A program made the position numbers and the translations under genes. DNA of 64,000 nt, taken from NCBI RefSeq assembly GCF_000372065.1, contig NZ_AQVB01000004.1, positions 62,001-126,000 on the forward strand. Direction: 5' to 3'. How positions within the stretch are numbered: position 1 is the first letter of the stretch; each line of letters opens with the position of its first letter. Positions 18,062 through 26,048 of the stretch are shown one piece after another. Below the pieces are notes generated by a model. It was not told where the DNA came from. It made no database searches and was given only the letters and a program-made list of their open reading frames with translations. This DNA is from Oligella urethralis DSM 7531 (GTDB lineage Bacteria > Pseudomonadota > Gammaproteobacteria > Burkholderiales > Burkholderiaceae_B).

Positions 18062-18724
18062 TTATGCTTCGTCAAAGGATAAACAGGGGAGAAATTCGCC
18101 GCTTTTTGGGTTTCTATAGTACAACATACCGGAGGCGATACCAAAGTAGGCCCCGTGTAGAAATAAATCACCGCTTTCTACACGCTCCTTAACCGTTGGG
18201 AAGGTCATTAGATTATTAAGACTATGCTCAACCACACCTAATTCAATTTGACGAATCCAAGAAGCCTCATCTTCTTCAGCTTCGGGACGTGGGCCAATTT
18301 TATCCACCACACCTTTGATTTGCGACATCCATTTACCGATAAAATCACTTTTTGAAAGCGGGGCGATTTTATTCGCATAGGCGCGCACACCGCCACAGTT
18401 AGCGTGACCTAAAACCACAATATGACGTACACGCAGTGCATTAGTTGCGTATTCGACTGCCGCGGAGGTGCCATGTTGGGTGTCGGCATTAGAGTGACCG
18501 CTCTCGACTGAGGGCACTAAATTAGCAATATTACGAATGACAAAGAGTTCACCCGGTCCAGCGCCGAAAATAATCTCCGGTGCTACGCGTGAGTCACCAC
18601 AGCTGATGACCATAATTTCAGGGACCTGTCCCTGTTCACCAAGTTGCTTATAGAGATGGCGCTCCTTTTCCATGCGCCCGTTAAGGAAGTCGTTATAACC
18701 GTTAATTAATCGTTGGGGAAACAT
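18062..18724 (-). CDS. can: Beta-class carbonic anhydrase
   Basis: The enzyme interconverts CO2 and bicarbonate in the cytoplasm. Zinc ligands and catalytic dyad are in ISCGDSRVAPE (Cys, Asp-Arg) and VLGHANCGGVRA (His, Cys). The reading frame is open 16 codons further upstream, but the family starts close to MFPQRLINGYNDFL, so ATG at 18724 is taken, giving 220 residues. It is transcribed away from comEC and toward phaB. Confidence 0.94.
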   Translation of the reverse strand: MFPQRLINGYNDFLNGRMEKERHLYKQLGEQGQVPEIMVISCGDSRVAPEIIFGAGPGELFVIRNIANLVPSVESGHSNADTQHGTSAAVEYATNALRVRHIVVLGHANCGGVRAYANKIAPLSKSDFIGKWMSQIKGVVDKIGPRPEAEEDEASWIRQIELGVVEHSLNNLMTFPTVKERVESGDLFLHGAYFGIASGMLYYRNPKSGEFLPCLSFDEA

Positions 18725-18859
18725 AGTTAAAAAGATTAAGTTAATACCCTTATATTTTACACTGCAGCACACATTTCTCTTTAAAAAAGCCGCTTTGAAT
18801 GGACAAATTTAGCCGCTGGTGAACTATGTAATTGCTGTTGCAGTAGCCTAAGCTTATGG

Positions 18860-21367
18860 ATGACAGGGTTTGGAAAGATGGTAATTTGGTTTTTAATGAT
18901 CTTGTCGGCGCTCAGTGGTTTTGTGGTAGTGCAGCAATTACCAAGTTTGGTGGCACTTACTAACTTATTGTGGGCCTTTGGCCTTTGTTTAGTGAGTGGC
19001 TTGTATATTACTTTTTTTAGTACTTGGCGTGCTGAATTACGGCAGCCCTTAGTGTTGCTTATGAGCTGTTTGTTGCTGTTTTTAATGAGTTTTACTTATG
19101 CCACGTGGCGTGCAGAAACTAGACTAGCTGATGCACTGGCGCCCCAGCATGATAATCAAGTATCTAAATTGGTAGTAGAAGTCAGTGATCTAGTGAACTA
19201 CGGTGATAGCTATTTACAGTTTGCGGCGCGCGTTCTGAGCTCTAGGCCAGCAAGCGGGATTCCTAAGCAGGTGTATTTGCGTTGGTCCTTTGGCGCTTTT
19301 AGTGGACCTTATCAGCAAAGACCACCACTGCAAGAGCCCATGCCTGAAATTAAACCGGGTGAGATCTGGGAATTTGCGGTGTTATTAAGAAAACCTTATG
19401 CGGCCTTTAATCCAGGGCAAGGGGATATGCTGAGTTATCGCTTTGCGAATAATCAGCGTGCGATTGGTACGATTAAGGGGCAAGGCAAACGTCTGGCTGA
19501 GCAAGGGGATTGGCGTTGGTCTATAGAAGTAGCGCGCTGGCGTCATGAGTTACGTAAGACAATGAATCGTTACTTAGCTGATAAGCGCTATGGCGCCGTT
19601 ATGATCGCTTTGGTGATGGGTGATCAAGCAGCGATTTCGCAAGAGGATTGGCGCCTATTTAATCGGGCTGGATTAACCCATTTGGTTTCAATCAGCGGCA
19701 CCCATATTACGATGCTTAGTTCCTTAGCCGCTTTGCTCAGCCTAATGTTGTTACGCCGTTGCTCCTTGGCTACAAAACTGTTGGCTGAGCGTGTGGCAGC
19801 ACAGCGTTTAGCGGCTATCGTTGCTCTCTTTGTTGCTTTTTTATACTGTCAAGTAGCGGGCTGGGGTGTGCCAGCACAGCGTAGCTTTTTTATGCTGTTG
19901 ATTTTTTTTGTAAATTGGCTATTTGCTTTGCAATGGTCTATTCAAATGGTGCTTAGCCTAGCGGCCTTATTCATATTAGTACTTGATCCGTGGGCATTGA
20001 TGAGTGTTGGCTTTTGGCTTTCCTTTGCGGCTATGTTGCTGCTAGTTACTCTTCTCAAAGAAGTGGCTAAAGGGCAGAATCTCAAGCAACGATTACAGTT
20101 CGCTATACGCTCATGGCTGCGGGCGCAGCTTGCGGTGTTTGTCGGCTTAACTCCCTTATTAGCTTTGCTGTTTAATCAAATTTCATTGATTTCACCGATA
20201 GCCAATGCCTACGCCATTTTTATCATTGGTACTGTAATCACGCCCGCAAGTTTACTGCTAGCCTTTACCTCACAATTTGATGCCTTAGCCTTTATTAACC
20301 AAGCGCTTGCTGATGCCGTGCATTTTTTATTGTACTTAACGCTGACACTCAGTGCCAAACTGGCGGCCTGGCCTTATGCCTTATTGGATGTGTCAATGCT
20401 TTCAAAAGCAGCTGTGGTGTTTGCCTCGATGGCGTTCTTGCTGTTACTTAAGGTAGGTTTATCTAAATGGACTGTGCTTGCGATGTTGTCCTTTGTGCCG
20501 ATTGTTAGTGGCAGCGGTAGTACTAAGGAGCTTTTAAAGGCAGGTGAATGGCAAGCCCATGTGTTGGATATCGGTCAGGGTAGTGCAGTTTTAATCAGTA
20601 CCGAAAATAAGCATTGGTTATTTGATTTAGGACCTCGTACCTCCTATGAGCATGAGGCTTCTAATCGCATTACGATACCGGTCTTAAGAGCTTTGGGTAT
20701 TAAACATCTGGATTATGTTGTGGTCTCGCATAGTGACCTGGATCATGTGGGTGGTTTTTCTGAATTGATTAGTCAAGTGTCAGTCGGGCATGTGTTTGCC
20801 TCTTTTCGAGTGGATCAGTGGCTTAATCAGGAGGAACAGGTATTTGCTAAGGACTATAGTCCATTAAATTCCGCACTTAGGGCAGAGGCTTGTTATGCTG
20901 GGCAGCAGTTCGAGCACGATGGGGTGCGTTTTAGCTTTATTTGGCCAGAGCCCCTGGATATCTTACCGCTTAGCGCAAAAAGTGCCAATGCAGAGAGCTG
21001 TGTGTTATTAGTTGAGGGGCGCTACCATAAGTTGTTGCTTACTGGTGATATTGATAGCAGCGTGGAAAATAAACTGCTGGTGGCACAGCGTTTGCCACCG
21101 GTGGATGTGATGGTGGTTGCTCATCATGGTTCAAAAACCTCTTCCTCTAAGGCTTTTGTAGAGCATAGCCAAGCGACGATAGCGATTGCTCAAGCGGGGC
21201 ATTATAACCGCTATCATCACCCTGATCCGCAAGTGGTCCGTCAATGGCAGCAAGCAGGGAGTCTTTTTTACAGCACCATTGATAGCGGCGCCATCCGGGT
21301 GCAGTCACGTGCCTTGGGTCTATTGCATCAAGCAGAAAAAGAGCAACGAAAGCGTTATTGGCATTAA
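18860..21367 (+). CDS. comEC: Competence DNA-uptake channel protein ComEC/Rec2
   Basis: ComEC carries transforming DNA across the inner membrane. The 835-residue protein shows an N-terminal domain with three hydrophobic segments, an OB-like periplasmic part, a central Competence domain of many membrane segments (GLTHLVSISGTHITMLSSL at its beginning), and a C-terminal metallo-beta-lactamase-like domain (LDIGQGSAVLI, VSHSDLDHVGGF, LLLTGDID, VAHHGSKTSS). The intact metal motifs suggest an active nuclease-like domain. This implies that the organism is, or descends from, a naturally transformable species. The start is uncertain: ATG 18860 has no clear ribosome site and ATG 18878 is possible. Confidence 0.93.
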   Translation: MTGFGKMVIWFLMILSALSGFVVVQQLPSLVALTNLLWAFGLCLVSGLYITFFSTWRAELRQPLVLLMSCLLLFLMSFTYATWRAETRLADALAPQHDNQVSKLVVEVSDLVNYGDSYLQFAARVLSSRPASGIPKQVYLRWSFGAFSGPYQQRPPLQEPMPEIKPGEIWEFAVLLRKPYAAFNPGQGDMLSYRFANNQRAIGTIKGQGKRLAEQGDWRWSIEVARWRHELRKTMNRYLADKRYGAVMIALVMGDQAAISQEDWRLFNRAGLTHLVSISGTHITMLSSLAALLSLMLLRRCSLATKLLAERVAAQRLAAIVALFVAFLYCQVAGWGVPAQRSFFMLLIFFVNWLFALQWSIQMVLSLAALFILVLDPWALMSVGFWLSFAAMLLLVTLLKEVAKGQNLKQRLQFAIRSWLRAQLAVFVGLTPLLALLFNQISLISPIANAYAIFIIGTVITPASLLLAFTSQFDALAFINQALADAVHFLLYLTLTLSAKLAAWPYALLDVSMLSKAAVVFASMAFLLLLKVGLSKWTVLAMLSFVPIVSGSGSTKELLKAGEWQAHVLDIGQGSAVLISTENKHWLFDLGPRTSYEHEASNRITIPVLRALGIKHLDYVVVSHSDLDHVGGFSELISQVSVGHVFASFRVDQWLNQEEQVFAKDYSPLNSALRAEACYAGQQFEHDGVRFSFIWPEPLDILPLSAKSANAESCVLLVEGRYHKLLLTGDIDSSVENKLLVAQRLPPVDVMVVAHHGSKTSSSKAFVEHSQATIAIAQAGHYNRYHHPDPQVVRQWQQAGSLFYSTIDSGAIRVQSRALGLLHQAEKEQRKRYWH

Positions 21368-21428
21368 AGGACTATAATAGAACAAGCTTAAGTTGTTAGA
21401 TCAACGCTAAAATTTATAGGATAGCTCA

Positions 21429-22289
21429 TTGAACAATAATCATTTTATGCCAGTGGATTTGCATTGCCACTCTACCATTTCAGATGGTGTTTTAGCACCT
21501 GCCGCAGTAGCTGAGCGTGCCTACCATAATGGTGTACGTTTGTGGAGTCTCACTGATCATGATGAAGTAGCAGGTCAAGCAGAAGCACAACAAGCGGCCC
21601 AGGCCTTAGGCATGGATTATGTCACGGGGATCGAGATTTCAGTGACGTGGCAGGATCGTACCTTACATATGGTGGGCTTAGCCTTTGATCCTGAAAATCA
21701 GACCCTAAATGAGGGTTTAGCGGCGATTCGTGAGGATCGTAATAGTCGCTCATTTAAAATTGCTGAAAAATTCGATGCCTTAGGTATTCCAAACACCTAC
21801 CAAGGTGCTTTAGCCTTGGCTGACAACCCAGACTTAATCAGCCGTTCTCATTTTGCCCGTTATTTAGTACAGGCAGGGCATTGTAAAAGCATGCAGGAGG
21901 TGTTTGATCGTTATCTGAGTGATGATGGGCCAGCCAATGTACGAACAGCCTGGGCCTCATTACCCGAAGCCGTGTCTTGGGTGAAGGCGGCTGGTGGGGT
22001 TGCGGTGATTGCGCACCCGGGACGTTATAAGTATAGTCGCAGTCAGTTTGTAGAGTTATGGCGTACTTTTAAGGCCTTAGGCGGAGAGGGTGTTGAGGTT
22101 GTTACCGGCTCACACACACCAGATCAGTATTATCAATATGCTGATGTTTGCAGACAATACGGCTTTTTTGCTTCTGCCGGATCGGATTTCCATGGGCCTA
22201 AGGAGGGGCGTTTAGATTTAGGTCATTTACCGCCCTTACCAAGTGGCTTAACACCCATTTGGCATCATCTGGGGTACCGCCAGTATTAA
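21429..22289 (+). CDS. rnm: PHP-domain phosphoesterase (RNase AM/YciV-type)
   Basis: A 286-residue PHP-domain protein with DLHCHSTISDG, LTDHDEVAGQ, GIEISVTW, VAVIAHPGRY and SDFHGP metal motifs. The family (YciV/TrpH, renamed Rnm) acts on 3',5'-nucleoside bisphosphates and as a 5'-3' exoribonuclease that trims rRNA 5' ends in E. coli. TTG at 21429 is preceded by AGGAT and is a likely start; ATG at 21447 (MPVDLHCHS) is the alternative. It is followed by greB after 13 bp. Function assigned by family only. Confidence 0.85.
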   Translation: MNNNHFMPVDLHCHSTISDGVLAPAAVAERAYHNGVRLWSLTDHDEVAGQAEAQQAAQALGMDYVTGIEISVTWQDRTLHMVGLAFDPENQTLNEGLAAIREDRNSRSFKIAEKFDALGIPNTYQGALALADNPDLISRSHFARYLVQAGHCKSMQEVFDRYLSDDGPANVRTAWASLPEAVSWVKAAGGVAVIAHPGRYKYSRSQFVELWRTFKALGGEGVEVVTGSHTPDQYYQYADVCRQYGFFASAGSDFHGPKEGRLDLGHLPPLPSGLTPIWHHLGYRQY

Positions 22290-22302
22290 TTTGGATTGAA
22301 TA

Positions 22303-22857
22303 ATGAGTAAGGCGTTTGTAAAAGAAGATAGCGAGCTTGAGGATGACTTAATGACTGCGGATGCATCAATTCCGCAGGGCGTTAAAAACTATATCACGCG
22401 TGAGGGCTACAATAAAATGCGTGAGGAATTAGCGGATTTGCTCAATAATGAGCGTCCCGCTGTGGTCAATACCGTTTCTTGGGCCGCCTCAAATGGCGAC
22501 CGTTCGGAAAATGGTGACTATATCTATGGTAAAAAGCGCTTGCGTGAAATCGATCGACGCATCCGTTTTCTAACTAAACGCATTGAAAGTATTGAAGTTG
22601 TGGATACGCATCTACAAACAAATCGTGATCAAGTGTTTTTTGGTGCCACGGTCGACTATATCAACCAAGACGATGAGGCTTTCAAGGTGACCATTGTCGG
22701 GATAGATGAAGCAGAGCCATTAGCCGGAAAAATCAGTTGGATATCACCGGTTGCACGTGCCTTAATGAAAGCAAAAGAGGGGGATGTGGTGTTTGTTAAA
22801 ACCCCTAATGGCATGCAAGAACTGGAAATCCTTGAGGTTAGCTACCCAGAACACTAA
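22303..22857 (+). CDS. greB: Transcription elongation factor GreB
   Basis: GreB rescues backtracked RNA polymerase by stimulating transcript cleavage. After a 25-residue acidic N-terminal extension not usual in the family, the protein shows YITREGYNKMREELADL, then the loop GDRSENGDYIYGKKRLREID with the catalytic acidic pair, and the FKBP-like C-terminal domain. The WAASNGDRSENGDY form and YGKKRLREIDRR point to GreB rather than GreA. Total 184 residues against about 158 in E. coli, because of the extension. Confidence 0.92.
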   Translation: MSKAFVKEDSELEDDLMTADASIPQGVKNYITREGYNKMREELADLLNNERPAVVNTVSWAASNGDRSENGDYIYGKKRLREIDRRIRFLTKRIESIEVVDTHLQTNRDQVFFGATVDYINQDDEAFKVTIVGIDEAEPLAGKISWISPVARALMKAKEGDVVFVKTPNGMQELEILEVSYPEH

Positions 22858-22898
22858 GGTTTTGCGCTATGTGCATTGATTCTTGATGATAGATAGTT

Positions 22899-22917
22899 GA
22901 TAATGATTCTCAATATT
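22899..22917 (+). promoter_or_regulatory. Fur box upstream of the iron-compound binding protein
   Basis: GATAATGATTCTCAATATT matches the 19-bp Fur consensus GATAATGATAATCATTATC strongly in its left half. It lies 40 bp before the binding-protein start, in a position to block its promoter when iron is plentiful. Confidence 0.75.
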
Positions 22918-22957
22918 GTATTATTTCATCATACTTAAGTTATATTGAGGAGTGTCA

Positions 22958-23923
22958 ATGACTAAGTTAGCAAAAGTACTGTTCGTGTCTTTTTTGTTTA
23001 GTCTACCCACTCGCTTATCGGCGTTTGAATTAAAGCACAGTGAGGGTATCGTAAAGCTTGCCGCACCCCCTCAAATCATCGTGAGTTATGATTTGGCGGT
23101 ACTTGACAGTTTACATTATCTGCAAATACCAGTGGCTGGTATGCCCGATGTGCGTCAGCGTGAGCCATTTCAAAAATATGGGGAAATGCCTAGCGTTGGT
23201 AGCTTGTTTGAGCCTGATTATGATGCTTTGAATAGTCTTAAGCCTGATTTGATTTTTGCCAGTCGCCGCACTCAGGATAAGTTAAGCAAGCTGAATCAAG
23301 TCGCACCGGCTGCCTATTTGTCAACGGCGCCAGGGCAGTTTTTAAGTGATTTTAAATCGCATCATTTACATCTAGCGAAAGCTTTTTCAAAAGAAGCGGA
23401 GGTAGAGCCTAAGTTGGCAGCAATTGAGGAGGATTTAACTAAGCTACATCAACTCAATCAGGGGCGGACTGCAGCCTTATTAATGGTCTTTAATGATAGA
23501 AAAATCATCAGTCAAGGAGCCGGCGATGTGATGGCTTATGCCTTTGAGGTACTAGGACTTAGCGTCGTGCCGACTGCTAAGCCTGAGCCAGCTGCTCAAG
23601 CCAAAGCTCACCAAGCTCATTCACCAAAGAAGCGTAAGCAAGGGGCAGCTGATAATGCTTACCGACGTCATCAGCAACAACTACAAGCCATCGCCGAGGC
23701 AAATCCTGATTGGTTGCTTGTGATGGATCGCCAACAAATGCGTACTGGAAAACTGCAAGCGGATGCCATCATTCAAGCGCATCCTGTGTTAGGCAATATG
23801 GATGCGGTAGTGCATAAGCGGGTACTTTATCTTGACCCGGCTAGGTGGTATTTGATGCGAGGTGGTCTTGATAACTTGCACCAACTTATCACTACGACCA
23901 GTCAAGCGATGCAAGGAGACTAA
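22958..23923 (+). CDS. Periplasmic iron-siderophore/heme binding protein of an ABC importer
   Basis: A 321-residue exported binding protein of the helical-backbone (FepB/FatB/CeuE-like) type. A signal peptide spans about residues 1-22 (cleavage after RLSA), followed by two lobes: YDLAVLDSLHYLQIPVAGMP, SVGSLFEPDYDALNSLKPDL, and the C-terminal VLYLDPARWYL. A GAGGAG site 6 bp before ATG 22958 fixes the start over the GTG two codons upstream. A Lys/Arg/Gln/His-rich insert (about residues 205-235) is unusual. No permease or ATPase gene adjoins, so it works with a transporter encoded elsewhere or is an orphan. The Fur box supports an iron role; the exact ligand is unknown. Confidence 0.82.
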   Translation: MTKLAKVLFVSFLFSLPTRLSAFELKHSEGIVKLAAPPQIIVSYDLAVLDSLHYLQIPVAGMPDVRQREPFQKYGEMPSVGSLFEPDYDALNSLKPDLIFASRRTQDKLSKLNQVAPAAYLSTAPGQFLSDFKSHHLHLAKAFSKEAEVEPKLAAIEEDLTKLHQLNQGRTAALLMVFNDRKIISQGAGDVMAYAFEVLGLSVVPTAKPEPAAQAKAHQAHSPKKRKQGAADNAYRRHQQQLQAIAEANPDWLLVMDRQQMRTGKLQADAIIQAHPVLGNMDAVVHKRVLYLDPARWYLMRGGLDNLHQLITTTSQAMQGD

Positions 23924-24025
23924 AGCGCATTATTTTAATGACGAGCCGCCATTCTTCTTTATTAATCCGCTTTTCATCTTAAAATGATGGGTTAATTATT
24001 TACTCAATTCATGGATATAGATTGA

Positions 24026-25963
24026 ATGTTAGATTTTATTCGTAAACATCAGAAGTGGATGTTGGTGTTCATCATTATTCTTGTGGTACCGTCTTTTGTT
24101 TTTTTAGGCGTTGCAAACTATCAAGGCATGCTAAGTAATGATGCAACACTTGCCCAAGTAAAAGAGCAAAAAATTAGCCGCGAGCTATTTAATATGGAAT
24201 GGCGCGATCGTCTAAATCAGCTTAGAATCCAAGGTGGCAATCAGTTCGATATCAGTCAGGTAGATGTTCCGCAAAATCGTCGCGCCTTTTTAGATCAAAT
24301 GATTAATGCACGTGTGCTGCATGAGCAAGTGCTGGCTAAGCATTACTCAGCGACTGACGATATGGTGCGCCAAGCCATTGCTGCAGATCCTCAGTTCCAT
24401 GATGAGGGTCGTTTTAGTGTACAAAAATACAGTGATTTTTTACAACGCCTCGGTATTGATGCCAATATGTACCAAAATAGCGTGCGTTATAGTTTGGCCT
24501 TGGAGCAGGTGACTGAGCCTGTTACTGCTGCATTATCGGTGCCCGTAGCGGTGGAAAAGGCAGTACTCGCATCTTTATTACAAGAGCGCTCGGTACGTTT
24601 AAGACTGTTTGAGGCCTCAACATATTTTGCAGAAAATGAGCCGACAGAAGCTGAAGCAAAAAGCTGGTATGAGCACAATAAAGAGTCGCTCAAAGTTCCT
24701 GCCTCAGTGGATGCACAGTATATTATTCTGAATGAAGCGGCGGCGGTCAAGGCGGTACCTCAACCGACGGAGACCGAATTAGAGCAGTATTATGAGTCTA
24801 ATAAAGCACGCTACGCATCACCGGAGCGTCGTTCCATTAATCATATTCAGTTAAATCTACCTGCCGCAGCAACACCTGAACAAGTGGCTGAGGTTGAGCA
24901 AAAAGCGACAGAGCTCAAGCAACAATTAGATGCTGAGCCAGCAAAATTTGCTGAGTTAGCGAAGCAATACTCTGATGATGCTGGTTCGAAGCAATCGGGC
25001 GGTCGTTTGGGTATGCTCGCCAAGGGAGATATTCCGGAGTTAGATGAGTTGGCCTTTAACCCCGCAGAAACCGGTATTTATGGTCCGTTGCGTATTGATA
25101 ATGCCTTGCATATTATTCAGCTTGATAGCATTGAAGCCGCAGTGACAAAACCCTTTGCTGATGTACGCGATGACTTAATTCATGAAGTCCGCTTACAAGT
25201 GGCTTCCGACCGCTTTGCTGAGTTATCGAGTGAGTTAGTGTTATTGGCTAATGATGCGCATCAAAGTTTAGAAGATATTTCTACACGTTTAGAATTGCCC
25301 ATTCATACGGTAAAAGGGGTAGGCCAAGCAGGCATGGTGGCTGGTGCTGAGCAAACTGAGGACACAGCTATTTTTACTAAGTACCCGCAACTGCGTGAGA
25401 CCTTATTTAGTCATGCCTTATTAGAGGAAGGCGCAACCTCCGGGGTAGTGGAATTATCACCCACCGAATTGGTGGTGCTTAAAGTAAGTGAGCACACGCC
25501 AGCTTATGTACCCGAATTTGATAAGGTTAAAAATGAGGTGGTGACGGCGGTTAAAACGGAGAAAAGTCTGGCTCAAGCAAAGGCCTCTGCAGAGGAAGCA
25601 ATGGCTAAGCTAAGCTCTGGACAAAGCACCTCATTAACAGATTTTGATGAGCCCATCACGGTTAGCCGCTTAATGGGCAATTTACCACAAAGTTTATTAG
25701 ATGCGATTATGTCGGCGCCGGTAGATAATTTACCGTCTTATACCACCTTCTGGATCCCTCAGGGCTATGTGGTGGCTAGAATTGAGTCGGTACAAGAAAG
25801 CCAAGCAGCTGACGATGGCTTGAAAGCACAGATTGAACAGTTATTGTTGATTGGTCAACAAACGGAGCTGCAAAGACAGATGCTATATACGCTTAGAAAT
25901 AATATGAAGGTCAAAGTATTTGACGAAAGTGAGCGTGTCATCAACGATGTGGGCATGGAATGA
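24026..25963 (+). CDS. ppiD: Membrane-anchored peptidyl-prolyl isomerase/chaperone PpiD
   Basis: PpiD assists folding of proteins leaving the Sec translocon. The 645-residue protein has an N-terminal cytoplasmic tail and one membrane anchor (about residues 12-32, WMLVFIIILVVPSFVFLGVA), a SurA-like N-domain, a parvulin (PpiC) domain around residues 265-370 (ERRSINHIQLNL, YSDDAGSKQSGGRLG, FGPL-like IYGPLRI) and a C-terminal chaperone part. It is monocistronic: a strong terminator follows immediately. Confidence 0.92.
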   Translation: MLDFIRKHQKWMLVFIIILVVPSFVFLGVANYQGMLSNDATLAQVKEQKISRELFNMEWRDRLNQLRIQGGNQFDISQVDVPQNRRAFLDQMINARVLHEQVLAKHYSATDDMVRQAIAADPQFHDEGRFSVQKYSDFLQRLGIDANMYQNSVRYSLALEQVTEPVTAALSVPVAVEKAVLASLLQERSVRLRLFEASTYFAENEPTEAEAKSWYEHNKESLKVPASVDAQYIILNEAAAVKAVPQPTETELEQYYESNKARYASPERRSINHIQLNLPAAATPEQVAEVEQKATELKQQLDAEPAKFAELAKQYSDDAGSKQSGGRLGMLAKGDIPELDELAFNPAETGIYGPLRIDNALHIIQLDSIEAAVTKPFADVRDDLIHEVRLQVASDRFAELSSELVLLANDAHQSLEDISTRLELPIHTVKGVGQAGMVAGAEQTEDTAIFTKYPQLRETLFSHALLEEGATSGVVELSPTELVVLKVSEHTPAYVPEFDKVKNEVVTAVKTEKSLAQAKASAEEAMAKLSSGQSTSLTDFDEPITVSRLMGNLPQSLLDAIMSAPVDNLPSYTTFWIPQGYVVARIESVQESQAADDGLKAQIEQLLLIGQQTELQRQMLYTLRNNMKVKVFDESERVINDVGME

Positions 25964-25987
25964 TGCTGATGCCTGTGCATAGCTAAT

Positions 25988-26026
25988 AAAAAGGGGTTGT
26001 GACGCTTTGTGTTACAACCCCTTTTT
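25988..26026. terminator. Bidirectional terminator between ppiD and spoT
   Basis: AAAAAGGGGTTGT (25988-26000) pairs with ACAACCCCTTTTT (26014-26026); stem of 13 bp, with A and T runs at both sides, serving the convergent ppiD and spoT genes. Confidence 0.9.
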
Positions 26027-26048
26027 AGTGACTGCCTGTGGGCCAATA

